DNA of 64,000 nt, taken from Saprospiraceae bacterium (GTDB lineage: Bacteria; Bacteroidota; Bacteroidia; Chitinophagales; Saprospiraceae). Numbering within the stretch: the stretch's first letter is position 1; the number at the start of each line of letters is the position of its first letter. The DNA lies in the NCBI GenBank assembly GCA_016710625.1, contig JADJVK010000053.1, positions 310,001 to 374,000 on the forward strand, written 5' to 3'. This document shows, piece after piece, positions 44,722 to 53,739 of the stretch. The notes under the pieces are model-generated. The model saw only the letters and a list, made by a program, of their open reading frames with translations. It had not been told where the DNA came from and did not search any database. The position numbers and the translations under genes are program-made.

Positions 44722-45195
44722 ATGTCAAACTATTCTTATTTAACAAAAGAGGGTTTTGAAAAATTAAAGTCTGAGTTAGATGAACTTAAAACAACTGGGA
44801 GATCTGATGCTGCTAAAGCGATAGCTGAAGCTAGAGAAAAAGGAGATTTGTCTGAGAATGCAGAATATGATGCTGCAAAGAATGCTCAAGGAATGTTGGA
44901 ATTTAAAATTAATGAGCTAGAAAAAGTACTTTCTAGTGCTAGGGTTATTGATGAAAGTCAATTAGATGACTCTAAAGTTACTGTGTTATCTAATGTAACA
45001 ATCAAAAACAAAAAAACAAGTAAAGAATTAACTTATAAATTAGTTTCTGAAACAGAGGCTGATATAAAAATTAATAAAATTTCTGTTAGTTCACCTATTG
45101 GAAAAGGTTTATTGGGAAAGGAAGTTGGTGACACTGCGGTAATCGTGACTCCTAATGGTAATTTAGAATTTGAAATTATGAATATTTCTTTCTAA
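44722..45195 (+). CDS. greA: transcription elongation factor GreA
   Basis: Rescues backtracked RNA polymerase by stimulating cleavage of the nascent transcript. 157 residues from ATG 44722 (SNYSYLTKEGFEKL); the in-frame TTG at 44713 is less likely. N-terminal coiled-coil (about 10-75) with the conserved tip EAREKGDLSENAEYDAAKN carrying the acidic residues, and the C-terminal FKBP-like domain (VSSPIGKGLLGKEVGD). The HIT gene begins two bases after the stop. A terminator-like hairpin lies in its leader. Confidence 0.96.
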   Translation: MSNYSYLTKEGFEKLKSELDELKTTGRSDAAKAIAEAREKGDLSENAEYDAAKNAQGMLEFKINELEKVLSSARVIDESQLDDSKVTVLSNVTIKNKKTSKELTYKLVSETEADIKINKISVSSPIGKGLLGKEVGDTAVIVTPNGNLEFEIMNISF

Positions 45196-45197
45196 TC

Positions 45198-45599
45198 ATG
45201 TCAAGTATCTTTTCAAAAATTATTGCTGGAGAAATACCTTCTTACAAAGTTGCTGAGGATGACTCTTTTTTCGCTTTTTTGGATATAAATCCATTGAAAA
45301 AAGGGCATACTCTAGTCATACCCAAAAAAGAAGTAGATTATATATTTGATATTGATGATATGCAATTGGCAGAAATGGTAGTCTTTGCCAAAAAAGTTGC
45401 TAAATCTATTGAAAAAGTAATCCCTTGTAAAAGGATTGCTATGACAGTAATTGGTCTTGAAGTTCCTCATGCCCATATCCACCTAATCCCATTAGATGAA
45501 ATCAATGATGTAAATTTTGCTAAGCCAAAATTGCAATTTGATCGATCTGAATTCAACGAAATAGCGATTAAGATTTTGGATATGTTCAATAGTTTATAG
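45198..45599 (+). CDS. HIT-family nucleotide-binding hydrolase
   Basis: 133 residues with the histidine triad motif HAHIHL (His91, 93, 95), the N-terminal FSKIIAGEIPSYKV typical of bacterial HIT proteins and the FLDINPLKKGHTLVIPK strand. Hydrolyses purine nucleoside phosphoramidates or dinucleotides in the family; the physiological substrate is uncertain. Co-transcribed with greA (two-base gap), an arrangement common in Bacteroidota. Its end overlaps the convergent DUF2851 gene by 14 bases. Confidence 0.93.
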   Translation: MSSIFSKIIAGEIPSYKVAEDDSFFAFLDINPLKKGHTLVIPKKEVDYIFDIDDMQLAEMVVFAKKVAKSIEKVIPCKRIAMTVIGLEVPHAHIHLIPLDEINDVNFAKPKLQFDRSEFNEIAIKILDMFNSL

Positions 45600-46881
45600 T
45601 TGGATTTATGATTGAATGACCTATTGAGCATTCTAAACATTTCTGTTTCATACAATAATTTTTATACAACTGAATGAGTGCTTGAGATTCTGAAGCACTT
45701 TTGTTAATAAAACCAAGATCTTTCCATTTTGAGATAATCTGATTTTTTTCAACAGGCAACTGATTGAGCCATTCAAATGCCTTTGTCATTAACTTATCAT
45801 CATTTTTTTGCTTTGCATAAAAATATAAAAACGGGATTATTGTGTTGATAATCAATGTGTTAATTTCAGATTTGCCTAGCTTTTTAACAATTGTTTTAGA
45901 GTTTTCACCAAATACATAATGATTATCCCAATAAGGAGAAAGTGTAATAGAAAATAACTGATATAATGATTTAAAATCTTCACATTCAATAACTTTTCTG
46001 AAGATGGTACCATTTTTACGAATCAATGCAGCCAATTCAGCAATTCTTAATGTGGGGAAATTTGCTGGCCTCAGTCTAAGAAATTTCCAAAGATGCTTTT
46101 GAATTGGTTTTAATTTAAATTTATTGCTTTGATATTGGTATTCGTTCGTTAACTTCTGAATGTATTCATCATTTTTATCAGAAATTAATAGACCTGATTG
46201 TCCAAACAATATTGACTCTAAAACAAATTGGTCATCTTTATTTTTTAGTAAAATTGAAAAGGGAGTTTGTTTTGCTAAGGTTTCGAAGGGCTCTGAATTA
46301 ATGGGACCACCTAGATATTTGCAAAGTAAGATATAAAATCCTTCTTCCCAGTTCCAATTGTTTTCTAATAAAATGGAATGTATAATTTTTGTTTTGTTTT
46401 CAAGTCTTTCTATGACTAATCGCTCCAACCATAATGTCTTTGTAAAATCATTCACTGAGCTAATAAGCTTTTCACAGGGGATCCAATTATTAGGGTTTAG
46501 GTTGGAGGTTCGATTTAAAATATCAGGATGGATACGATTTTTGAGTTCTAAACATGGAATTCTATTTCCGTTTTGGTTATAAATTATTTTATCTTCCTCA
46601 AAAACAACATGTAATATTACATTATTAAATGAAGGATTATCTTCATGCTGGTGAAGATACCAATCAGAAGAAAACCAATGTATTTCTATGGTGCCTATCC
46701 AATTGGTATCATCAATAATCAACCGAACATTTTCAAAATCTGGTCCAGCATCATTATTTCTAAACCCTTTGTTTTGAATAATTATTTTTTGACCTTCAGT
46801 TGTTTGTAACTCATTAGTATCAAATCGCTGAAGTTGCCAAATGTAAATGAGTAGTGATTCGTTATATATCCAGGTTTTCAA
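45586..46881 (-). CDS. DUF2851 family protein
   Basis: 431 residues, without signal peptide or membrane segment. Recognised from the N-terminal run in this family: YIWQLQRFDTNELQTTEGQ, then NAGPDF-type segment NDAGPDFENVRLIID and WIGTIEIHWFSSDWYLHQHE. The family is widespread in Bacteroidota with unknown function; the conserved acidic and His residues could suggest a nuclease-like site, which is speculation. Last gene of a run with DUF6029-like and Omp28-like genes, and overlaps the HIT gene end by 14 bases. Confidence 0.85.
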   Translation of the reverse strand: MKTWIYNESLLIYIWQLQRFDTNELQTTEGQKIIIQNKGFRNNDAGPDFENVRLIIDDTNWIGTIEIHWFSSDWYLHQHEDNPSFNNVILHVVFEEDKIIYNQNGNRIPCLELKNRIHPDILNRTSNLNPNNWIPCEKLISSVNDFTKTLWLERLVIERLENKTKIIHSILLENNWNWEEGFYILLCKYLGGPINSEPFETLAKQTPFSILLKNKDDQFVLESILFGQSGLLISDKNDEYIQKLTNEYQYQSNKFKLKPIQKHLWKFLRLRPANFPTLRIAELAALIRKNGTIFRKVIECEDFKSLYQLFSITLSPYWDNHYVFGENSKTIVKKLGKSEINTLIINTIIPFLYFYAKQKNDDKLMTKAFEWLNQLPVEKNQIISKWKDLGFINKSASESQALIQLYKNYCMKQKCLECSIGHSIINPTINY

Positions 46882-46894
46882 AGGAAAATTTAGT

Positions 46895-47713
46895 CTAATT
46901 TGAAAGTTTTATTTCTTCAGCCTGTAATATCTCTTTTACAGATCCAACTTTGGAAACAAAAGCGATAATATGACAGTGCTTATCAACAAAATTGGATGGC
47001 AAAGTCAAAGAATATTTTTTGGTAATAATATTTCCTTTAGAAGTTACCTCGTTAATTGGATCACCAGTTGGATTGGAAACTACATCTCTTAACATATGTT
47101 TATGAACATAATCATCTTTTAAACCTATCGGGCTTGGTAATAATTGTTTACCGATGATACTATCTTCCGTTATTAAAACGGTCAATGCTAACTTTTCACT
47201 AATATTTTCAGTTGGAACTACATTTGTAGTAATTTCAAGTAACCTGTTGGATTCTGTGTATGTTTTTGACATTGAAATGGATACTTTAGGTGTGATTTTA
47301 GATTCATCACTAATATATCCAGCCCATTGATTTCTACCAGTTTGTAACTCACCGCCATTATCAGGAAAAACTTTTCTATCTATTACTGCAGCTGGATATC
47401 CTACTGGATCTCCTAAAAAAGCTAATATATCTTTTCCATCTTGAATTGAATAGTCATCTTGATTAGCATAGGGTTTTGCAAAAGTACCAGCATGTATAGA
47501 AATAGCAATTAAATTTTCGTTGTACAATGTTTTTAAATTTTCGATTTCTGCACTTCCATCTGGGCAATTTACACATCTAACTCCAGTAAACTCCTCAATA
47601 ATTACTTTTTTTAACCCAACTGAAGGTGGTTGAAGTGGTGGAATTACAGCACACTTTTGTTCACAACTGTAGATTAAAATAGATAATAAAAGTATATAAA
47701 AAATATTTTTCAT
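46895..47713 (-). CDS. Omp28-related outer-membrane lipoprotein, thioredoxin-like
   Basis: 272 residues with a signal peptide and lipobox SILIYSC. The mature start EEFTGVRCVNCPDGSAEIENL is the thioredoxin-like CxxC region of the Omp28 family (CVNC), followed by a fold with HAGTFAKPY, then C-terminal beta strands. Described members are outer-membrane or surface lipoproteins; the CxxC suggests redox or metal function but none is shown. Follows the DUF6029-like gene by 21 bases. Confidence 0.8.
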   Translation of the reverse strand: MKNIFYILLLSILIYSCEQKCAVIPPLQPPSVGLKKVIIEEFTGVRCVNCPDGSAEIENLKTLYNENLIAISIHAGTFAKPYANQDDYSIQDGKDILAFLGDPVGYPAAVIDRKVFPDNGGELQTGRNQWAGYISDESKITPKVSISMSKTYTESNRLLEITTNVVPTENISEKLALTVLITEDSIIGKQLLPSPIGLKDDYVHKHMLRDVVSNPTGDPINEVTSKGNIITKKYSLTLPSNFVDKHCHIIAFVSKVGSVKEILQAEEIKLSN

Positions 47714-47734
47714 GATTGATTTCTATTAATTTGA

Positions 47735-49411
47735 TTAGAATGTTGAACTTATATTCATTTTTACACCACTAAATGCAGGTTCGAATCTGCATATTCCTCC
47801 AGAGCAAACTATTCCTTGAACTTGCTTTACATAACTGATGGCAAATCGGTTAGAGTCCTTAATGTAGGTTGCTCCTATGGTTGGATAAAGTATATCGGCA
47901 GTTTTCTTTGGTGTTGAATTATACATCCCAGAACAAGTGAATATCCAATGAGGTGCAATGCTATATTCAGCCAACCCAAAAAGCCAACTTCCATAATCTT
48001 GATGGCAATCCATATAAGACAATTCAACTCTTAATGAATTTTTTCTGGTAAATTTGTACAATATCTCCGCATAAGGCACTATAGTTTGAACTATTTCAAC
48101 CCCTGGTTTTGTCTCATAGATTTCTTGATTATAATATTGTAGTTGTAATCCGCCTAAAAAGCTTAATTTTTTTGAATGTTTATAGGTGACTTCAGAATAT
48201 AATTCTCTGTATAACTGTTCATTATTTAATCTAGTAATATTTGATACATTAACATTTAATCCGATTTTATCCGTTAGATTATATCGAACATCTGCCTGAA
48301 ATGCTTGTTCCCCCAAATCTTGAGTAGCTGCCTGATAACGAGCTGTTAATCGATAAGTGTTTTGTCGAGCCATTGAGGGTAAAAAGTTTACAGATCCTTG
48401 AAATAATTTCGTAAATGGAGTTGCTCTATAATTGAAATTTTCGGTTCTTTTTGCTTCCAAGTTTATTCCAAAATCTCCTTTCACATATGATAAACTTGTA
48501 TAAATCACATTACCAGGTCTTTGAACAAATTTTCCAAAAGTTGTATCTCCAGTCCATTGCGTTTTAATTGCAAATGGATCATTGAATACGTCTTTGCTTT
48601 TTATAGCTCCTTCTACATACCAAGTGAAATCGCCAGCTGTTAACGTATTATAGGCAGAAAAAGCATAGGTGCTATAACAAGCTCCAATGGAATCAACAGG
48701 AGTATAGGTGGTTATGGCAGAAACAATCTGGTTCATAGTTTCATCATCATATTGACGACTACTAACCCCAAAACCAGGAGCACAAGTCCATTTACCATTT
48801 TTTCCTTCGATAAAACCATCAATAGCACCACCTTTTATTAAGGAGTTGTATAAAGAGAATTGTTGTTTTTGTTTTCCAACGAATCCTTTTATTTTCCAGT
48901 TCTTATTAAATTCATAGGTTAAATGACCACCAACTAAAGCATTATCAATTGCTAAAGGTCTTTCTTCGAAAGCCCTAAAAATCATCCCACTTCCTATTTG
49001 GTCATAAATATAACCAACCTGAATTCCAAGTTTGTCAATCTTCTTTCTAATTGACCACATACCAATGCCTTGAGCTGAATAAGAACTGGTGGGATTGAGT
49101 AAGTAAGAATTGTTAAACATATCATAACGAAGGGTAAAGTCAAAACCCCAGTTACTATAATTTAGATTCAGCCATGAATCCGTTCCAAACTGTTGTCTTT
49201 CATATTGGGGTGTTCCAGAAGCACCGATTTTTTCATCCTTCATAAAAAAATTGACATTTGTTTCTAGGCTTCCAGAAATTCTTCCTCCTTGGTTTTGAGG
49301 CTCTGTAACAGGGGGCTCATTACTATTTACTTCCTCTTGAGCATTAATCAAGCTGCAAGCAATATAGAAGCAAAATAGTGTTGTAAAGAACTTTTTTAAC
49401 AACATCTGCAT
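47735..49411 (-). CDS. DUF6029-like outer-membrane beta-barrel protein
   Basis: 558 residues with a signal peptide ending at INAQ (about 24) and an acidic/Pro-rich linker, then a barrel with alternating aromatic strands to the C-terminal VKMNISSTF. The barrel start (GRISGSLETNVNFFM, DSWLNLNYSNWGFDFTLRYD) resembles DUF6029 proteins. First gene of a three-gene minus-strand set with the Omp28-like and DUF2851 genes, divergent from the TlpA-like gene. An export role with Omp28 is suggested by neighbourhood only. Confidence 0.7.
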   Translation of the reverse strand: MQMLLKKFFTTLFCFYIACSLINAQEEVNSNEPPVTEPQNQGGRISGSLETNVNFFMKDEKIGASGTPQYERQQFGTDSWLNLNYSNWGFDFTLRYDMFNNSYLLNPTSSYSAQGIGMWSIRKKIDKLGIQVGYIYDQIGSGMIFRAFEERPLAIDNALVGGHLTYEFNKNWKIKGFVGKQKQQFSLYNSLIKGGAIDGFIEGKNGKWTCAPGFGVSSRQYDDETMNQIVSAITTYTPVDSIGACYSTYAFSAYNTLTAGDFTWYVEGAIKSKDVFNDPFAIKTQWTGDTTFGKFVQRPGNVIYTSLSYVKGDFGINLEAKRTENFNYRATPFTKLFQGSVNFLPSMARQNTYRLTARYQAATQDLGEQAFQADVRYNLTDKIGLNVNVSNITRLNNEQLYRELYSEVTYKHSKKLSFLGGLQLQYYNQEIYETKPGVEIVQTIVPYAEILYKFTRKNSLRVELSYMDCHQDYGSWLFGLAEYSIAPHWIFTCSGMYNSTPKKTADILYPTIGATYIKDSNRFAISYVKQVQGIVCSGGICRFEPAFSGVKMNISSTF

Positions 49412-49527
49412 TAGTTAAAATATTTGGTAATATAAAAAAAGTGGTTAAAGATAAGTTAATCTACTATTTTTTTTGATAAAAAAATCATAGTATTGTACCA
49501 AATTTGTAAATTAAATATATTTTCAAA

Positions 49528-50028
49528 ATGAAGCAATTATTTTTTTTATTATTATTTAGTGCATTTACGATATCTATAAATGCCCAATCTGGTGCAAAAG
49601 CACTTCCATCTGTTAAAATAAAAACGTTGGAAGGAAAAACCGTAGATATTCAAGATTATACAAAAAAAGGAAAAGCAGTTGTATTTAGTTTTTGGGCAAC
49701 ATGGTGTGGACCATGCAAAAAAGAACTAGATAATATAGCTGAAGTATATGATGATTGGCAAAAAAAATATGACGTTGAGGTAATAGCAATTACAATTGAT
49801 GATGCAAGAGCTTTGCCCAAAATAAAACCAATGGTGGCTCAAAAGAAATGGAAATATACTATTTTGTCTGATGTGAACAGCGATTTGAAGAAGACTTTAA
49901 ATTTCCCAAATGTTCCTCAAACTTTTTTGATTGACAAATCTGGAAATATAGTTTATTCACATTCAGGTTATGCTCCTGGTGACGAAGATGAGTTAGAAAA
50001 GAAAATTAAAAAGATTGCTTCAAAATAA
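49528..50028 (+). CDS. TlpA-family thiol-disulfide oxidoreductase, exported
   Basis: 166 residues: signal peptide ending at INAQ (about 20), then a thioredoxin fold with the active site WATWCGPC (Cys60, Cys63), EVIAITIDDAR, and the cis-Pro loop NVPQTFLIDKSG. Acts in the periplasm to reduce or exchange disulfides. Divergent from the DUF6029/Omp28 set, whose Omp28 member also has a CxxC motif. Terminator follows. Confidence 0.9.
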   Translation: MKQLFFLLLFSAFTISINAQSGAKALPSVKIKTLEGKTVDIQDYTKKGKAVVFSFWATWCGPCKKELDNIAEVYDDWQKKYDVEVIAITIDDARALPKIKPMVAQKKWKYTILSDVNSDLKKTLNFPNVPQTFLIDKSGNIVYSHSGYAPGDEDELEKKIKKIASK

Positions 50029-50049
50029 TCTTTTCAATAGAATAATAAA

Positions 50050-50083
50050 AAAAGGAATTGCTAAACCATTAGTAATTCCTTTT
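50050..50083 (+). terminator. intrinsic terminator after the TlpA-like gene
   Basis: AAAAGGAATTGCTAA pairs with TTAGTAATTCCTTTT around ACCA (one G-T pair), with further T residues after. Confidence 0.8.
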
Positions 50084-50114
50084 GTTTTTTTAGATTGTAA
50101 AGGAATATTAATAC

Positions 50115-50145
50115 TTGAATATCAATTTTTAATATTGTAACTTTG
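50115..50145 (+). promoter_or_regulatory. promoter of ahcY (TTG, 20-base spacer, TAACTTTG)
   Basis: TTG at 50115-50117 and exact -7 TAACTTTG at 50138-50145. The predicted leader of about 26 bases is too short for an SAH or SAM riboswitch. Confidence 0.6.
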
Positions 50146-50175
50146 CACCGTTTTTTGAAAAATTAAAATAAAAGC

Positions 50176-51486
50176 ATGCAAGCTATCACAACCTTACCGT
50201 ACAAGGTAAAAGATTTATCCCTAGCAGAGTGGGGAAGAAAAGAAATTCAATTAGCTGAAGCAGAAATGCCAGGCTTAATCGCCCTTAGAAAAGAATATGG
50301 AGCTTCAAAACCACTTAAAGGTGCTAATATCGCTGGTTGTCTTCATATGACGATTCAAACAGCAGTACTTATCGAAACTTTAATTGAGCTAGGAGCTGAT
50401 GTTACTTGGTCATCATGTAATATATTTTCTACTCAAGACCATGCTGCTGCTGCTATTGCTGCTGCTGGAATTCCTGTGTTTGCTTGGAAAGGGCAGACTG
50501 CAGAAGAGTTTGACTGGTGTATTGAGCAAACAATTTTTGCTTTCAAAAATGGCAAGCCTTTGAATATGATTTTGGATGATGGTGGAGATTTGACCAATAT
50601 GGTTTTGGACAAATACCCTGAATTGATTCCAAACATTAAAGGACTTTCTGAAGAGACAACAACGGGTGTTCATAGATTATACGAAAGAATGAAAAATGGC
50701 ACTTTACCGATGCCAGCTATCAATGTGAATGACTCTGTTACAAAGTCGAAGTTTGATAACAAGTATGGTTGTAAAGAATCATTAGTAGATGCGATCAGAA
50801 GAGCTACTGATGTGATGATGGCTGGAAAAGTAGCGGTTGTTGCTGGATATGGTGATGTTGGAAAAGGATCAGCTGCAAGTTTGAAAGGAGCAGGTGCTAG
50901 AGTAATTGTTACTGAAATTGACCCAATCTGTGCACTTCAAGCTGCAATGGATGGTTTTGAAGTAACAACTATGGCAAATGCAATTCCAAGAGCTGATATC
51001 GTTGTGACTGCAACAGGAAACGTGGATATCGTTACTGGAAAACACTTCAAAATGATGAAGGATAAGACTATCGTTTGTAATATCGGACATTTCGATACTG
51101 AAATTGATATGGCTTGGTTGAATACTAATTATGGAAGTAGCAAAAATACTATTAAGCCACAAGTAGATTTATACAATGTGGATGGTAATGAATTAATTAT
51201 CTTAGCTGAAGGTAGATTGGTAAATTTGGGTTGTGCAACTGGGCACCCATCTTTTGTTATGTCAAATTCATTTTGTAACCAAACTTTGGCTCAATTAGAA
51301 CTTTGGCAAAACGGTAGCAACTATGAGAATAAAGTATATGTTTTACCGAAGCATTTGGATGAAAAAGTAGCTAGACTGCATTTAAGTAAAATCGGTGTTC
51401 AACTTGAAGAGCTTTCAGAAAAACAAGCTGAATATATCGGAGTTACTGTGAAAGGTCCTTTCAAAACAGATACTTATAGATACTAA
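50176..51486 (+). CDS. ahcY: adenosylhomocysteinase
   Basis: Splits S-adenosylhomocysteine into adenosine and homocysteine in the methyl cycle. 436 residues, normal. N-terminal substrate domain includes GCLHMTIQTAVLIETL, DDGGDLTNMVLDKYP and LYERMKNGTLPMPAINVNDS with conserved catalytic Asp/His/Lys. The NAD domain has VVAGYGDVGKGSA and VTEIDPICALQAAMDG, with the C-terminal NLGCATGHPSFVMSNSF and KTDTYRY end for dimer contacts. Own promoter and terminator. Confidence 0.97.
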   Translation: MQAITTLPYKVKDLSLAEWGRKEIQLAEAEMPGLIALRKEYGASKPLKGANIAGCLHMTIQTAVLIETLIELGADVTWSSCNIFSTQDHAAAAIAAAGIPVFAWKGQTAEEFDWCIEQTIFAFKNGKPLNMILDDGGDLTNMVLDKYPELIPNIKGLSEETTTGVHRLYERMKNGTLPMPAINVNDSVTKSKFDNKYGCKESLVDAIRRATDVMMAGKVAVVAGYGDVGKGSAASLKGAGARVIVTEIDPICALQAAMDGFEVTTMANAIPRADIVVTATGNVDIVTGKHFKMMKDKTIVCNIGHFDTEIDMAWLNTNYGSSKNTIKPQVDLYNVDGNELIILAEGRLVNLGCATGHPSFVMSNSFCNQTLAQLELWQNGSNYENKVYVLPKHLDEKVARLHLSKIGVQLEELSEKQAEYIGVTVKGPFKTDTYRY

Positions 51487-51509
51487 TAATCATTTAAGTT
51501 TGTATAACG

Positions 51510-51548
51510 GAGCCATAAGAGATGTCAAGTTTCTTATGGCTCTTTTTT
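51510..51548 (+). terminator. intrinsic terminator after ahcY
   Basis: GAGCCATAAGA pairs with TCTTATGGCTC around an about 10-base loop, followed by seven T residues. Confidence 0.88.
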
Positions 51549-51608
51549 TGTTGAAAAATGATACCAAACCCAAAAAGAATTCCTAAATTTAGGAATTAAT
51601 AAGAATTG

Positions 51609-52748
51609 ATGACTGACGAGCAAAAAAACGAAGAACAAATCATACAAGGTCAGGAAGTTTTAAAAAAAATTAAGATTTCCAGAATTATACTTCCTATCAT
51701 TTTAGGAATAACAGCTGTATTGTGGCTATTATGGAAACGATTTGATCCGACAGAATTTGCAAAGATAAAATGGACAACCCATACTTTAATTTGGATTTCA
51801 ATAGCTATTTTATTTCTTATAATTCGCCATTTAGCATATTCTTTAAGGTTGTATATCATTTCAAATAGAAGATTTAGTTATACAAAATGTATTGAACTAC
51901 TTTTTATTTGGGAGTTTAGTACCGCAGTAGCCCCCACTAGTACTGGCGGAGCGGCAGTTGCACTATTTGTACTAATTCAAGAAAAACTCTCTACAGCCAA
52001 AACAGTTACAATAGTAATTTATAAAGTATTATTAGATAGTATTTTTTTCATTACAGTAATACCCACATTGTTTTTTATTTTTGGATTAAAAATTATAAGA
52101 CCCGACCTTCATAGTTGGTCTCAAATGGATGGATGGGGATATAGCTTTTTGACTGTCTATGCTTTAATGTTAACTCAAGGTGTTATTTTGTTTTTCGGAT
52201 TATTTTTAGCACCCAGTAGTATCAAAAAATTACTTTTATTTTTTACGAAATTCCCGTTACTCAATCGTTTTAAAGATAGAGCAAATACTTTGGGGAGTGA
52301 GATAGAAATTGCCTCTGAAGAAATTAGAAAACACAGTTGGAGGTATCATTTGGGCGGATTCTGTGCCACAATCATTGCATGGGTTTCTCGATTTTTATTG
52401 ATTAATTGTTTGATAATTGCCATTATCCCGACAACTCCTTTGCTATTTCACGATCAAATATTGTTGTTTGCAAGGGTAGCGATCATGTATATTGTCACTT
52501 TATTTAGTCCGACTCCTGGCGGTGCTGGGATTGCTGAAATTGTGTTTGGCGGATTTCTGAGTGATTATATTCCTGCAACTACTGCATTAGTTATTGCCTT
52601 TTTGTGGCGTATTCTTACATACTATTCTTATTTATTAGCTGGAGCATTTGTGGTGCCAAATTGGATAAATAATTTGTATTTCAATAAAAATAAAGATATT
52701 AAGGAATCTGAATCGAAGCAATTACAGGATAATGATCAGAAAATTTAA
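51609..52748 (+). CDS. lysylphosphatidylglycerol synthetase/flippase-type membrane protein (UPF0104)
   Basis: About 379 residues with some eight membrane helices. Family landmarks are APTSTGGAAVALFVLIQE and SPTPGGAGIAEIVFGGFL, the paired re-entrant-like Gly/Pro segments of the LPG synthetase membrane region. No LysX/MprF catalytic domain is present, so it may be a lipid flippase or regulator rather than a synthetase. ATG 51609 is preferred over the adjacent in-frame TTG at 51606. The 3-prime end overlaps the convergent nuclease gene by 50 bases. Confidence 0.85.
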   Translation: MTDEQKNEEQIIQGQEVLKKIKISRIILPIILGITAVLWLLWKRFDPTEFAKIKWTTHTLIWISIAILFLIIRHLAYSLRLYIISNRRFSYTKCIELLFIWEFSTAVAPTSTGGAAVALFVLIQEKLSTAKTVTIVIYKVLLDSIFFITVIPTLFFIFGLKIIRPDLHSWSQMDGWGYSFLTVYALMLTQGVILFFGLFLAPSSIKKLLLFFTKFPLLNRFKDRANTLGSEIEIASEEIRKHSWRYHLGGFCATIIAWVSRFLLINCLIIAIIPTTPLLFHDQILLFARVAIMYIVTLFSPTPGGAGIAEIVFGGFLSDYIPATTALVIAFLWRILTYYSYLLAGAFVVPNWINNLYFNKNKDIKESESKQLQDNDQKI

Positions 52749-53739
52749 CATTTGAAATTTTGTAGCTACTAAAAGGAAATTTTGGACTTGCAAATACATA
52801 ATCAATTCTCAAAGCTGGTATTACACCATTGTAAGTAGTTCCGATGCCAGCACCTACTTCTTTGAAGCCATCGATTAAATATTTGGAAATCAAGTGGTAA
52901 GCATATGATTGGGGCGTTTCATTCAAATCACAACAAACAATATTTGGATAGGGGCTTCTCTTGAGTTCGAAAGCTAGATTTTCTGCCTCATTTGCTCTTA
53001 TTTTAGAGGTATTCCTAAATTTGCCCAACATTCCTTTCAATTCTATGACTGCCATTTCTCTGTCTAAATTGCCACCTTCTGCCTCATTTGCCAGGCGATT
53101 AGCATTCGTACTTACAGTGCTTGAATGAAAATGGCCACAAAAAATTCTGGCTTTTTTGTTATTGATGGTGATATCACTATAAATGAAGCCATTTCCAGGA
53201 GGATCGAAGAAAATTTGATTGTTATTAGTTAGTGGATATTTTGAAAAAATGATAACTGCTTTATCTTTAATAGAATTTCGATAAGGAAAATCATCCAATT
53301 TTAATTTGGAAGCTAATTGTTTTACTGCGGCTTCTCCAATTATAAATTCTTGAAAACAAAGCAAATCGCAATTTTGTGATTTAATAAAACTGCTAAGTGC
53401 TGCCAATTCTTCAGCTTTGTTTTTATTGTTCAAAATACTCAATCCTGCAAGATTATAGGTCATAAATTTGATGCTTGCAGACTTTGATTCCACTTCTTTA
53501 CCAAAATTAACAAACCCGAAAATATGTTGATAACCAATAAGTAAGGTAAAAATAGACAAAAATGCTAGCTTGTTTTTTTTATATCCCCAATAGGCAATAA
53601 ATAACAAATTGAATAACAGAAACCAAGGGTAAAATATACTGATAAAAGCAATGGGCCAAGCATTGTTAGGGCTAAGATAGGAGGCTAAGTAGCTGATAAG
53701 TGTCAGAAAAACAACGATATAGTTTATGTACTTCAACAT
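52699..53739 (-). CDS. endonuclease/exonuclease/phosphatase family membrane protein
   Basis: 346 residues. Three short hydrophobic N-terminal helices (to about 75) precede an EEP domain with MTYNLAGL, CFQEF (catalytic Glu), GHFHSS, CCDLNETP (Asp/Asn) and DHYPVIASIQ (Asp-His). The family cleaves phosphodiesters of nucleic acids, lipids or sugars; here the target is unknown. The gene is last in the mutL operon, its start overlapping the rhomboid stop. The C-terminal 16 codons overlap the convergent flippase-like gene. Confidence 0.88.
   Translation of the reverse strand: MLKYINYIVVFLTLISYLASYLSPNNAWPIAFISIFYPWFLLFNLLFIAYWGYKKNKLAFLSIFTLLIGYQHIFGFVNFGKEVESKSASIKFMTYNLAGLSILNNKNKAEELAALSSFIKSQNCDLLCFQEFIIGEAAVKQLASKLKLDDFPYRNSIKDKAVIIFSKYPLTNNNQIFFDPPGNGFIYSDITINNKKARIFCGHFHSSTVSTNANRLANEAEGGNLDREMAVIELKGMLGKFRNTSKIRANEAENLAFELKRSPYPNIVCCDLNETPQSYAYHLISKYLIDGFKEVGAGIGTTYNGVIPALRIDYVFASPKFPFSSYKISNVKFSDHYPVIASIQIP

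Noticed and set aside
50146..50175. SAH or SAM riboswitch before ahcY
   Set aside because: The predicted leader is only about 26 bases.
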